Assembly (NCBI RefSeq): GCF_000730665.1
Contig: NZ_BBIV01000055.1
Coordinates: forward strand, 1 to 39,947
Length of the DNA stretch: 39,947 bases
Reading direction: 5' to 3'
Source: Pseudomonas plecoglossicida NBRC 103162 = DSM 15088
GTDB lineage: Bacteria > Pseudomonadota > Gammaproteobacteria > Pseudomonadales > Pseudomonadaceae
The translations under genes and the position numbers were made by a program. How positions within the stretch are numbered: position 1 is the stretch's first letter; every line of letters begins with the position of its first letter. Below the pieces are notes generated by a model. That model was not told the origin of the DNA, searched no databases, and saw only the letters and a list, made by a program, of their open reading frames with translations. This document shows, piece by piece, positions 24,154 to 32,307 of this stretch.

Positions 24154-26142
24154 ATGCGTACCAACAATAAGAAACTTCGCTCTGCGTATCTTGGCTTGGT
24201 AATGGGAGTGGGTCTGATCGGACTGGGCGTGGCTTACGAAAACCTCTGGTGCGACCCCCGCGAGCTGCTGCAGGAACCTGCAGATCCGCAGGCCCTGCAT
24301 CGGCTCAGCCGGGACGGCGTGACCGTGGAATTCGAGGCGCGGCCGCTGGCCGGTGACGCGGTGCGGGAGGGGGCGTTCGCCAACATCCGCTTCAAGGTCA
24401 CCGACCAGACCAGCGGCCAGCCGCTGTCGGGCATGGCACCGGGGGCATGGATCGACCCGGCGCAGTCGGCGCCCCTGGAAGCCAGCCGTGACAACAGTTG
24501 CAAGGCCCGCGTCGCGCTGTTCCTCAAGAGCAGCATCGGCGCCCGGCCACTGCTGGACCTGAACAGCTACTTCCTGCTGGTGCTGAACAAGGATGCCAGC
24601 CTGACGGTGATCGACCCGACCGTCTCGGTGGGCGGGGTGACCAGCACCATGGCGCGCATCGACCTGCCAGGGCGCCCGATGGACTGGGTCGCCACCAGCG
24701 ACGACAAGCAGGTGTTCGTGTCGATCCCCGAACGCGGCAAGGTGGCGCTCATCGACACCGAAACCTTCACCCGCGAAGCCACCCTGGATGCCGGCGAGCA
24801 ACCGCTTCGCGTGGCCTTGCAGCCGGACCAGCGCCGGCTGTGGGTCGGCAACAACAGCGACGACCCGGCCAAGGGCGGGGTGACGGTGATCGACGTGCCC
24901 AGCCGCAGCACGCTGAAAAGCTTCGCCACCGGCTCCGGGCACCACGAGATCGCCTTCAGCAGCGATTCGCGCTGGGCCTTCGTCAGCAACCGCGACGGCG
25001 GCACCCTGAGCGTCATCGACATCCCCGAGATGCGCCTGGCCAAGACCCTGGAGGTAGGCCCCCATCCCCTGGCGGTGGCGTATTCGGCACTGTCCCAGGC
25101 GGTGTACGTCAGTGACGGCCAGGAAGGTACGGTGCGGGTGTACGACGCCCGCAGCCACCAGCTGCGCCACACGGTCAAAGCCGAGCAGGGCCTGGGGCCG
25201 ATGCGCTTCAGCAGCGATGGCCGCTACGGCATCGTGCTCAACACCCTGGAAAACCAGGCGCTGGTGATCGATGCCAGTACCGACCAACTGATCCACCGCA
25301 TTCCGGTGTCCGCCGAGCCGTACCAGCTGACCTTCACCAAAGGCTATGCCTACGTGCGCGGCCTGGCCTCCTCCAAGGTCAGCATGATCAACCTGAGCAG
25401 CCTGGGCGAAGGGCGCCAGCCGATCATCCAGAGCTTCGAGGCGGGCCCCGCCGCCCCGCGCCAGGCCGGTGACCTGCCGCTGGCCCAAGGCTTGTCGGTG
25501 TCGCGCGACGACAACTCGGTGTTCGTGGTCAACCCGGTGGACAACACCACCTACTTCTACGCCGAAGGCATGAACGCGCCGATGTCCGGCTACAACAACC
25601 GTGGCCACCAGGCCCGCGCAGCCCTGGTCGTCGACCGCAGCCTGCGCGAGCTGGCGCCGGGAGTATACGGCTCGACGGTGAAGATGCCGGCGGCGGGCAA
25701 GTTCGACGTGGCGTTCCTGCTCAACCAGCCACAGATCATCCACTGCTTCAGCACCGAGGTGGCAGCGGCACCGGACGCCAGCAAACGCAACGGCGCGCAT
25801 GCCGAATTCATCGGCCTGGACCAGCCGTTGCCCCAGCACAGCGCGATCACCGCCAAGGTGCGCATCGTCGGTGACGACGGAAGGCCGCGCCAGGGCCTGA
25901 ACGACCTGACCCTGCGCTACTTCCTGGCACCGTCGTCGATGCCGCACAACCAGCAGCTCGAAGAGGTGGGCGAGGGCGTGTACCAGGCGGCGCTGATGTT
26001 GCCCGAAGCCGGCGCCTGGTACTTGCACGTGCAGTCGCCCTCGCTGGGGCGCAAGTTTGCCGAAGACAACTACACCAGCCTGCGCGTGCTGCCGGCTGCA
26101 GCCACCAACGCTTCCCAGACCGACGTGAGGAATGTGCGATGA
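24154..26142 (+). CDS. Membrane-anchored YVTN beta-propeller protein
   Basis: A 662-residue protein. An N-terminal membrane helix (about 11-28) is probably an anchor. A YtkA/Ig-like domain follows (about 50-130), then a seven-bladed YVTN-type propeller (about 140-470) with repeats such as SDDKQVFVSIPERGKVALID, SDSRWAFVSNRDGGTLSVID and YSALSQAVYVSDGQEGTVRV, then a second YtkA-like domain (about 520-650). Propellers of this type scaffold periplasmic complexes or bind cofactors; here it probably supports the oxidase. It begins 12 bp after the oxidase with GGGAGAGGG and overlaps the first SCO gene by 4 bp. Confidence 0.75.
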   Translation: MRTNNKKLRSAYLGLVMGVGLIGLGVAYENLWCDPRELLQEPADPQALHRLSRDGVTVEFEARPLAGDAVREGAFANIRFKVTDQTSGQPLSGMAPGAWIDPAQSAPLEASRDNSCKARVALFLKSSIGARPLLDLNSYFLLVLNKDASLTVIDPTVSVGGVTSTMARIDLPGRPMDWVATSDDKQVFVSIPERGKVALIDTETFTREATLDAGEQPLRVALQPDQRRLWVGNNSDDPAKGGVTVIDVPSRSTLKSFATGSGHHEIAFSSDSRWAFVSNRDGGTLSVIDIPEMRLAKTLEVGPHPLAVAYSALSQAVYVSDGQEGTVRVYDARSHQLRHTVKAEQGLGPMRFSSDGRYGIVLNTLENQALVIDASTDQLIHRIPVSAEPYQLTFTKGYAYVRGLASSKVSMINLSSLGEGRQPIIQSFEAGPAAPRQAGDLPLAQGLSVSRDDNSVFVVNPVDNTTYFYAEGMNAPMSGYNNRGHQARAALVVDRSLRELAPGVYGSTVKMPAAGKFDVAFLLNQPQIIHCFSTEVAAAPDASKRNGAHAEFIGLDQPLPQHSAITAKVRIVGDDGRPRQGLNDLTLRYFLAPSSMPHNQQLEEVGEGVYQAALMLPEAGAWYLHVQSPSLGRKFAEDNYTSLRVLPAAATNASQTDVRNVR

Positions 26143-26792
26143 ACGCCAAGCATTCTTGCAAGCTGCTGGTGCTGAGCCTGGCCCTGGCCAGCAATTTCGC
26201 CCTGGCCCACGCCGGCCATGACCACGGTGCGCCGGCCCAGCCGCCGGCGGCGCATCAGGAAAAGGCCAGCGTGCGCTTTGCCGATGTCTCGCTGCTGAAC
26301 CAGGACGGCATGCCGGTACGCCTGGAGAAAGACCTGGTAGGCGAGCACCTGGTGGTCATGGGCTTTATCTACACCAGCTGCACCACGGTATGCCCGGTGG
26401 TGTCGTCGATCATGGGCAAGGTCCAGCAGCAGCTCGGTGGCCGGGTGGGCGAGGAGATCCAGCTGGTGTCGATCAGCGTCGACCCGCAGCGTGACGATGC
26501 CAAGCGCCTGCAGCATTACGCCAAGGCGTTCCAGCACGGCCCGGGCTGGAGCTGGCTGACCGGTACCTCCTATGCCATCACCGAAACCCTGAAAGGCCTG
26601 GGCAGCTTCAGCGCCGACCTCAGTCAGCACCCGCCGCTGATCCTCGTGGGTGACGGCCGCAGCGGCCACTGGACGCGCTACTACGGCTTTACCGACCCCG
26701 CCGTGCTGGTCGAGGAAATCAACCGCCTCAGTGCCCGCCGGGTGCACGCCAAGAGCACCGCCATCGCCGATCATCACGAGGTGCAGCCATGA
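26139..26792 (+). CDS. SCO1/SenC family copper chaperone (first copy)
   Basis: A 217-residue thioredoxin-fold protein. A signal peptide (to about LAHA) is followed by a His-rich stretch (HAGHDHG). The copper motif is TSCTTVCPV (C81, C85), with the third ligand His164 in LSQHPPLIL. SCO proteins bind Cu(I)/Cu(II) and deliver copper to copper enzymes or reduce their cysteines. Next to a multicopper oxidase the likely client is that oxidase, not cytochrome oxidase. It is translationally coupled on both sides (ATGA overlaps). GAGGAA precedes the ATG. Confidence 0.9.
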   Translation: MNAKHSCKLLVLSLALASNFALAHAGHDHGAPAQPPAAHQEKASVRFADVSLLNQDGMPVRLEKDLVGEHLVVMGFIYTSCTTVCPVVSSIMGKVQQQLGGRVGEEIQLVSISVDPQRDDAKRLQHYAKAFQHGPGWSWLTGTSYAITETLKGLGSFSADLSQHPPLILVGDGRSGHWTRYYGFTDPAVLVEEINRLSARRVHAKSTAIADHHEVQP

Positions 26793-27454
26793 GCAGCCAC
26801 GTCACTTCCCGAGCAACCATGCGCAGCTTCGACTGGCTGGTCCTGAGCGCCTGCCTGTGGATCTTCGCTTCCGTGGCCATGGCCCATGATGGCCATGCGC
26901 CCAGCGCGCCGAGCCCACAGCCGGCACCGCAGACCATGACCAGCGGTGGCGGCACCCGCGATGCGCAGACCTGGTTCACCGACACCGTGCTTGAGGACCA
27001 GAACGGCCGCGAGCTGCGCTTCTACAGCGATGTGCTCAAGGACAAGGTGGTGATGCTCAACGTGATCTTCACCCATTGCACCGACGCCTGCCCGCTGATC
27101 ACCCGCAAGCTGCGCGAAGTGCGCGAGGCCATGGGGCCGGAGCTGGCCAGCCAAGTGACTTTCGTCTCGATCAGCAGCGACCCGCTCAACGACACCCCGG
27201 CGGCGCTCAAGGCCTTTGCCGAGAAACAAGGCGTGGACAGTGCCAACTGGCTGTTCCTGACCGGCGACAAGGCCAATGTCGACCTGGTGCTCGGGCGCAT
27301 CGGGCAGTTCCTGCCCAGCCCCGAGCAGCATTCGACCCAGCTGATCGCCGGCGACGTGGCCGGCAAGCGCTGGAGCAAGATCCGCCCGGATGCACCGCCC
27401 GCGGCCATTGCCCAGCGCATGCAGCTGCTGGCACAGCCTCTGGCTGGGCGGTGA
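26789..27454 (+). CDS. SCO1/SenC family copper chaperone (second copy)
   Basis: A 221-residue thioredoxin-fold protein, clearly different from the previous SCO protein. An N-terminal hydrophobic segment (about 15-31) is followed by AHDGHA and a Pro-rich linker. The copper motif is THCTDACPL (C97, C101), and the third ligand is His181 in PEQHSTQLIAG. Two SCO proteins in tandem may divide reduction and metal insertion, or serve different copper centres, but the sequence does not show which. It overlaps its upstream neighbour by 4 bp, with GAGGTG before the ATG. Confidence 0.9.
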   Translation: MSSHVTSRATMRSFDWLVLSACLWIFASVAMAHDGHAPSAPSPQPAPQTMTSGGGTRDAQTWFTDTVLEDQNGRELRFYSDVLKDKVVMLNVIFTHCTDACPLITRKLREVREAMGPELASQVTFVSISSDPLNDTPAALKAFAEKQGVDSANWLFLTGDKANVDLVLGRIGQFLPSPEQHSTQLIAGDVAGKRWSKIRPDAPPAAIAQRMQLLAQPLAGR

Positions 27455-27457
27455 GTC

Positions 27458-29065
27458 ATGAAACCCTGGTACAGCACGTCCGTTGCTGCAAGCGCGCAGG
27501 CACCTTGTGGGAGCCGGCTTGCCGGCGATGGGGCCGCTTCAGGCACCCTAAAAGCCCTGGCCATGCTCATCGCCATCAGCCTCTGCGCCCCAGCCTTGGC
27601 CCTGGACCTCACCCCCCAGGAACAAGCAGGCAAACGCCTGTACCGCGAAGGCATTTCCAGCAGCGACGCGCAGTTGACCGCCCGGGTCGGCGCCAGCGAC
27701 ATGAGCGTTCCCGCCAGCGTGCTGCCGTGCGCCAGCTGCCATGGCAGCGATGGCCGTGGCCGCGCCGAGGGTGGGGTTCGTCCTCCCAGTCTCGACTGGC
27801 AGCGCCTGGCCCTTGGCCAAGGCGGCCGGCAAGTCAACGGCCGCCTCTATCCGGCCTACGCCGAGGCCACCCTGGCCCGGGCCATCCAGCACGGCGTCGA
27901 CCCGGCCGGCAACCGCCTGGACCCGGCCATGCCGCGTTTCGACCTGACCCTGGCCGACCAGCGCAACCTGACCGCCTACCTCAAGCGCCTCGGCGAGGAG
28001 CGCGATCCAGGCGTGGAGGAGGGTGTACTGCGCCTGGGCACCTTGTTGCCCGACAGCGGGCCGCTGGCCTCGGCCGGCCACGTGGTGCGCGCCGTGCTCG
28101 AAGACGGCGTGGCGCGGCTCAACCAACAAGGCGGCATTCATGGCCGGCGCCTGCAACTGATCGTGCTCGACCCCGGTGTCGACCAGGCCAGTGCCGAGCG
28201 CGCCTTGCAGCGTCTGCTTGACCAGGAGCAGGTGTTCGCCCTGGTCACGCCGATGGCCCCGATGCTCGATCAAAACCTGCCTGAGCTGCTCGAACGTCAA
28301 GGGGTGCCGCTGATCGGCAGTACCCCGCGCAGCGGCGGCAGTGCGCAGATCTTCGACCCCATGCCCAGCATGGCCAGCCAACTGCTCAGCCTGGCCAGCC
28401 ACGCCCGCAGCACGCTGGGCCTGGCCGCCGACGACCTGCGCGTGGTCTACGCCGGTGACGAGCACGCAGCGCTGGCCGAGCAGGTGCGTGAGCGCCTGCA
28501 GCAGCAAGGCTGGTCGCCGCCACCGATCGAGGCGTTCGCCGGGCAGGCGGTGGAGGGCCAGGGCATCGTCTACCTTGGCCGCCCCCAGGCCTTCGCCGAG
28601 CTGGCCGCAGCGTTGCAGGCCGCGGGGCGCGAGCCCTACCTGTTCGCCGCCTCCAGCCAGGTCGCGGTTGCCGTGGCGGGGCTACCGGAGCAGTGGTCGC
28701 AGCGGGTGTTCCTGGCCTATCCATTCGTGCCCAGCGACTGGACCGTGCAGGGCCTGGCGACCCTGTCCAGCCTGGAGCAGCGCCTGGGCCTCGACCCACG
28801 CCAGGCCTCGCTGCAGGTCAACACCCTGTGCGCCCTGCGCCTGCTGGGCGAAGCCCTGAAGCAGATCGGCCGCGATGCCAGCCGCGAACAGCTGGTCGTC
28901 GCCCTGGAGGGCCTGCACGACATCGACACCGGCCTGACTCCGGCGCTCGGCTTCGGCCCCGGCCGGCGCCAGGGCATGCTGGGCGCCCATGTGATTGCAG
29001 TTGGCCTGCCCGGGCCAAGCTTTACATCCGTCGCCCCTTACCGGCCTGTGGCTGACAGCCTTTGA
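27458..29065 (+). CDS. Cytochrome c fused to a periplasmic ligand-binding domain
   Basis: A 535-residue protein. The mature part starts near residue 50 after a hydrophobic signal (LAMLIAISLCAPALA). A class I cytochrome c domain (about 55-185) carries the heme motif CASCH (91-95) and a likely axial Met158 (LDPAMPRF). The rest (about 190-520) resembles a type-1 periplasmic binding protein (LRLGTLLPDSGPLASAG, PMLDQNLPELLERQGVPLIG), as in branched-chain amino-acid receptors. It may accept electrons from the oxidase or sense a small ligand; this is inference. Residues 16-27 are encoded by a REP element. The start at 27458 has GGTGAG; an in-frame ATG at 27563 has no ribosome site. Confidence 0.8.
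   Translation: MKPWYSTSVAASAQAPCGSRLAGDGAASGTLKALAMLIAISLCAPALALDLTPQEQAGKRLYREGISSSDAQLTARVGASDMSVPASVLPCASCHGSDGRGRAEGGVRPPSLDWQRLALGQGGRQVNGRLYPAYAEATLARAIQHGVDPAGNRLDPAMPRFDLTLADQRNLTAYLKRLGEERDPGVEEGVLRLGTLLPDSGPLASAGHVVRAVLEDGVARLNQQGGIHGRRLQLIVLDPGVDQASAERALQRLLDQEQVFALVTPMAPMLDQNLPELLERQGVPLIGSTPRSGGSAQIFDPMPSMASQLLSLASHARSTLGLAADDLRVVYAGDEHAALAEQVRERLQQQGWSPPPIEAFAGQAVEGQGIVYLGRPQAFAELAAALQAAGREPYLFAASSQVAVAVAGLPEQWSQRVFLAYPFVPSDWTVQGLATLSSLEQRLGLDPRQASLQVNTLCALRLLGEALKQIGRDASREQLVVALEGLHDIDTGLTPALGFGPGRRQGMLGAHVIAVGLPGPSFTSVAPYRPVADSL
27505..27535 (+). repeat. Single REP inside the cytochrome fusion gene
   Basis: TTGTGGGAGCCGGCTTGCCG and the following GCGAT match the genomic REP consensus. 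It is in frame between the start codon and the hydrophobic signal core, encoding PCGSRLAGDGAA. No partner REP is nearby. Confidence 0.85.
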
Positions 29066-29077
29066 GCGGAGGTCTCC

Positions 29078-29719
29078 ATGCGTATCCTGTTGCTGTGCCT
29101 GTTGCTGATGCTCGCCAAGGCGGTCTGGGCCGACATGCCCGCGGCGCGGGTCAATGGCGTGGACATCGGGGTGATGCGCCTGGAGCGCTATTTCAGCGAG
29201 TACCTCGAAGCTCAGGGCCGTGCCCTGAGCAGCATCCGCAACCCGACCCTGTACAAACGCCTGCGCGACCAGGCCCTGGATGAGCTGATCGACAAGGAAC
29301 TGCTGTGGCAGGAGGCGCAGCGCTGCGGCATCGTCGTCAGTGACGAGCAGGTGTCAGCGCAGGTTGGCGAGCTGGAGGCGGCCTTCGGCAGCCCGGCGCT
29401 GTTCGAACAACGGTTGGCGGATGCGGGTTTCGACCGGGCAGCGTACGCTGACTACATGCGCCACGAGATGGCCGCACAGCAGGCCTATGCCCAGCTCAGC
29501 GCGGTCGATGCACCCAGTCAGGCCGAGGTGGAGGCCTTTTACCAGGCCAACCAACAAAGACTGCAGGGAACATCGAACCAAAGTGATAGCCCGTCAGTCA
29601 TACGGGAACAGGGCCTGGAGCTGGCCAGGAATGTGCTCGTCGCGCAATTGCAGGCCCAATCGCGCCAATCCGTGCGCCAACGTTTGCGCGAATCCGCTAC
29701 AGTGCAGATCGCCGACTGA
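29078..29719 (+). CDS. SurA-like periplasmic chaperone lacking a parvulin domain
   Basis: A 213-residue protein with a signal peptide (to about VWA) and the SurA/PpiD N-terminal helical fold: AARVNGVDIGVMRLERYF, LRDQALDELIDKELLWQEA and EAFYQANQQRL. The parvulin isomerase domain normally following is absent, so it is probably a chaperone only. Operons of Mn oxidases of Leptothrix type (mofA) are known to carry an isomerase and a cytochrome gene, and this is a similar grouping. It starts 12 bp after the cytochrome fusion with GAGCGGAGG, and is last in the operon. Confidence 0.75.
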   Translation: MRILLLCLLLMLAKAVWADMPAARVNGVDIGVMRLERYFSEYLEAQGRALSSIRNPTLYKRLRDQALDELIDKELLWQEAQRCGIVVSDEQVSAQVGELEAAFGSPALFEQRLADAGFDRAAYADYMRHEMAAQQAYAQLSAVDAPSQAEVEAFYQANQQRLQGTSNQSDSPSVIREQGLELARNVLVAQLQAQSRQSVRQRLRESATVQIAD

Positions 29720-29737
29720 GTTGTTCCCAAGGCGATC

Positions 29738-29797
29738 CCCCAATGCTGGGGAATTATGGCTTGGCGATGTGCCATCATCTTCCCCGGATGTGGGGAA
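29738..29797. promoter_or_regulatory. Two upstream activator-like palindromes of the secretion operon
   Basis: CCCC-AATGCT-GGGGAA (29738-29753) and TTCCCC-GGATGT-GGGGAA (29780-29797) are centred 44 bp apart (about four helical turns), 136 and 92 bp before the sigma-54 box. They match the pattern and part of the exact sequence upstream of the oxidase operon. An NtrC-type activator is the natural binder. Confidence 0.65.
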
Positions 29798-29880
29798 GCG
29801 GGTATTCGCCTGTTTTGGGGCAATTGGGTCTTGCCAGCAAGATCAATGACTTACAGTGGTGCAACATGACTATTCACGCC

Positions 29881-29896
29881 TGGCACGAAGCCTGCT
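29881..29896 (+). promoter_or_regulatory. Sigma-54 promoter of the secretion operon
   Basis: TGGCACGAAGCCTGCT matches TGGCACG-N4-TTGCW at all but one position, with GG and GC correctly spaced. It lies 65 bp before the GTG start of the receiver protein. Its presence also argues against any start upstream of 29881 in that frame. Confidence 0.85.
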
Positions 29897-29960
29897 CAAG
29901 CTTGTACAAGGGCGCACTTCGCAGACCGGGAAACCGGGCAGTACATGGGAGTCGACCTTG

Positions 29961-30491
29961 GTGAACAGAGTATTGGTAGTCGATGACGAACAGACCCTTG
30001 CGCAGAACCTGCAGGCGTATCTGCAGGCGCAAGGCCTGGATGTACATGTTGCCCACGACGGTGCCAGCGGCATTGAAAAGGCTGAAAGCCTGGCGCCTCG
30101 AGTGATAGTGCTGGATTACCGCTTGCCCGACATGGAGGGGTTTCAGGTCCTGGAGACCGTGCGCAAGAACAGGCAGTGCCACTTCGTGCTGATCACCGCC
30201 CACCCGACCGTCGAGGTCCGTGAGCGGGCCGCCGAGCTGGGAGTGACTCACGTCCTGTTCAAGCCGTTCCCGTTGGCGGAACTGGCCCGCGCGATCCTCG
30301 ACCTGATGGGCATAGAGCGCCGGCGCAGGGCCACTGATGATCCAGCCGAAGGGTATGTCGAACGACGCCAGAACAGGAACGAATCGTTCCCCTTGCAGTT
30401 GTACGATGGCAGCTGGGTGCTGGCCGACCGCCGACGTAATGGCGCCAAGCCCCCCGGACCTGACGACGAACAACTGCTCACTGGGGAATAG
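29961..30491 (+). CDS. Stand-alone CheY-like response regulator
   Basis: A 176-residue protein. The receiver domain (1-120) has all key residues: VVDDE, the phosphoacceptor Asp in VLDYRLPD, Thr in LITA and Lys in LFKPF. The remaining 55 residues form a basic-to-polar tail (ERRRRATDDP; YVERRQNRNESFPLQLYDGS) with no recognised DNA-binding or enzymatic domain, so its output is unknown. GTG at 29961 is used because GGAG lies 9 bases upstream and the domain begins at once; the TTG one codon before is possible. It is first in an operon that continues to csgG, with a 61-bp gap to the ATPase. Confidence 0.8.
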   Translation: MNRVLVVDDEQTLAQNLQAYLQAQGLDVHVAHDGASGIEKAESLAPRVIVLDYRLPDMEGFQVLETVRKNRQCHFVLITAHPTVEVRERAAELGVTHVLFKPFPLAELARAILDLMGIERRRRATDDPAEGYVERRQNRNESFPLQLYDGSWVLADRRRNGAKPPGPDDEQLLTGE

Positions 30492-30552
30492 CGGCGCCCG
30501 CAGCCCTCATTGAGCCAGCCTGCGACGCGCCCCCTGAGCGGAGTCGCAGGCC

Positions 30553-32307
30553 ATGTCAGATGTAATCGATCACAGCGTTTCGGCCTCATCGCCGGCAAGC
30601 CGGCTCCCACAGGTTCAGCACACTTCTGAGCATCGCGCTCATCCTGTGGGAGCGACAGGGCCCTTTCCCCGCGAGCTGCTCGCCCAGGCCCGCCTGCAAG
30701 CCAGCGACGAGCGCCTGCTCAACTGCCTCGAACGCCTGGCCGCCGAAACCCCAGACACCTTCCTGCGCCGCCTGGGCCTGACCCTGCATTATCCGGTGCT
30801 CGACAGCCAGTCGCTGCTGGCCGCCACCCCGCGCTTCGACAAGGTCAGCCTGGCCCAGTGCCTGAAACGCGAATTCGTGCTGATCGAGCAGGGCGGCGAA
30901 ATGCTCGGTGTGTTCGCCGACCCCTTCGACGCGGCCCGCCTGGCCTGGATCGATGACATCCTGCAAGGTGCACCGCTGTACCTGGCCCACGCCGCCGACC
31001 TGGCAACCCTTTTGGCCCGCCACGAAGAAAGCTTCCACGCCGTCGATGCCCTGGACCACGAGGCCGAGGCCGGCAGCGATACCGACGCCCTGCAGCGGCT
31101 GTCGTTGACCAGCATCAGCGAAGACCAGAGCAAAGTGGTCAAGCTGGTCAACTCGACCCTCTACGACGCCCTCAAGCAACATGCCAGCGACATCCACCTG
31201 GGCATGACCGGCCAGGGCCTGACCATCAAGTACCGCATCGACGGCGTGCTCAACGGCGCCGGCAAGGCCAGCGGCAGCGCCTTCGCCGACCAGGTGATCT
31301 CGCGCATCAAGGTCATGGCCGAACTGGACATCGGCGAGAAGCGCGTGCCCCAGGACGGCCGTTTCAAGATCGCCATCGGCGAGCGCCAGATCGACTTCCG
31401 TGTGTCGATCATGCCGAGCATCTTCGGCGAGGACGCGGTGCTGCGGGTGCTCGACAAACAGGACCTGTCCGACCGCGTCAGCGGTGTCCAGCTGCAGGCC
31501 CTGGGGTTCGCCGACGAGACCCTGCGCGCCCTGCGCCGCCTGGCTGCAGAGCCCTACGGCATGATCCTGGTCACCGGCCCCACCGGCAGCGGCAAGACCA
31601 CCACCCTGTACGCCATGATCAGCGAGATCAACCACGGCGTTGACAAGATCATCACCATCGAAGACCCGGTCGAGTACCAGTTGCCCGGCGTGCTGCAGAT
31701 CCCGGTCAACGAGAAGAAAGGCCTGACCTTCGCCCGCGGCCTGCGCTCGATCCTGCGTCACGACCCGGACAAGATCCTGGTTGGCGAGATCCGCGACCCG
31801 GACACCGCGCAGATCGCCGTGCAGTCGGCGCTCACCGGCCACCTGGTGTTCACCACCATCCACGCCAACAACGTGTTCGACGTGATCGGGCGCTTCAGCC
31901 AGATGCAGGTCGACCCCTACAGCTTCGTCTCCGCCCTCAACGCCGTGCTCGCCCAGCGCCTGATCCGCCTGGCCTGCCCGCACTGCTGCACGCCCTGCGA
32001 AGTGGATGACGAAACCCTGGCCGCCTCGGGCCTGGCCCGTGAAGCGGTGGCCGGCTGGCATTTCGTGCGCGCCCAGGGCTGCGGCCAGTGCCGTGGCAGC
32101 GGTTACCGCGGGCGCAGCGCCATTGCCGAACTGCTGCACCTGGATGACGACCTGCGGCAGATGATCGTCGAACGCCGCCCGCTGGCGCAGATCAAGACGC
32201 TGGCCTGCCAGCGTGGCCTGCGCCTGCTGCGTGCCTCTGCCCTGGACCTGGTCCGTGAGGGCCGTACCACCCTTGAGGAGATCAACCGTGTCACATTTAT
32301 CGCCTGA
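30553..32307 (+). CDS. GspE/PilB-type secretion ATPase
   Basis: A 584-residue AAA+ secretion ATPase. An N-terminal GspE/MshEN-like domain (about 50-170) precedes a catalytic core with KQHASDIHL, the Walker A GPTGSGKT (342-349), DPVEYQLPGVLQIPVN, and a Walker B-like ILVGEIRDPDTA. A zinc site is present as CPHCCTPC (475-482) and CGQC (510-513). It should drive assembly of the pseudopilus formed by downstream genes. Residues about 11-40 are encoded by a REP pair, an unusual N-terminal extension. GGAG precedes the ATG. It overlaps the next gene by 20 bp. No GspF/PilC platform gene follows. Confidence 0.92.
   Translation: MSDVIDHSVSASSPASRLPQVQHTSEHRAHPVGATGPFPRELLAQARLQASDERLLNCLERLAAETPDTFLRRLGLTLHYPVLDSQSLLAATPRFDKVSLAQCLKREFVLIEQGGEMLGVFADPFDAARLAWIDDILQGAPLYLAHAADLATLLARHEESFHAVDALDHEAEAGSDTDALQRLSLTSISEDQSKVVKLVNSTLYDALKQHASDIHLGMTGQGLTIKYRIDGVLNGAGKASGSAFADQVISRIKVMAELDIGEKRVPQDGRFKIAIGERQIDFRVSIMPSIFGEDAVLRVLDKQDLSDRVSGVQLQALGFADETLRALRRLAAEPYGMILVTGPTGSGKTTTLYAMISEINHGVDKIITIEDPVEYQLPGVLQIPVNEKKGLTFARGLRSILRHDPDKILVGEIRDPDTAQIAVQSALTGHLVFTTIHANNVFDVIGRFSQMQVDPYSFVSALNAVLAQRLIRLACPHCCTPCEVDDETLAASGLAREAVAGWHFVRAQGCGQCRGSGYRGRSAIAELLHLDDDLRQMIVERRPLAQIKTLACQRGLRLLRASALDLVREGRTTLEEINRVTFIA
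30582..30672. repeat. REP pair inside the secretion ATPase gene
   Basis: GCCGGCAAGCCGGCTCCCAC (left) and CCTGTGGGAGCG ... CCCCGCG (right, a diverged inverted form) are about 28 bp apart. Both are open in the gene's frame (SSPASRLPQV and HPVGATGPFPREL), near its 5' end. Confidence 0.8.

Noticed and set aside
29856..29960. Longer start for the receiver protein
   Set aside because: The sigma-54 promoter lies inside this extension, and the receiver fold begins directly at 29961.
32213..32287. Upstream start of the PilM/GspL-like gene
   Set aside because: This part lies wholly within the ATPase gene's conserved end in another frame; the GTG at 32288 gives a normal coupled overlap.
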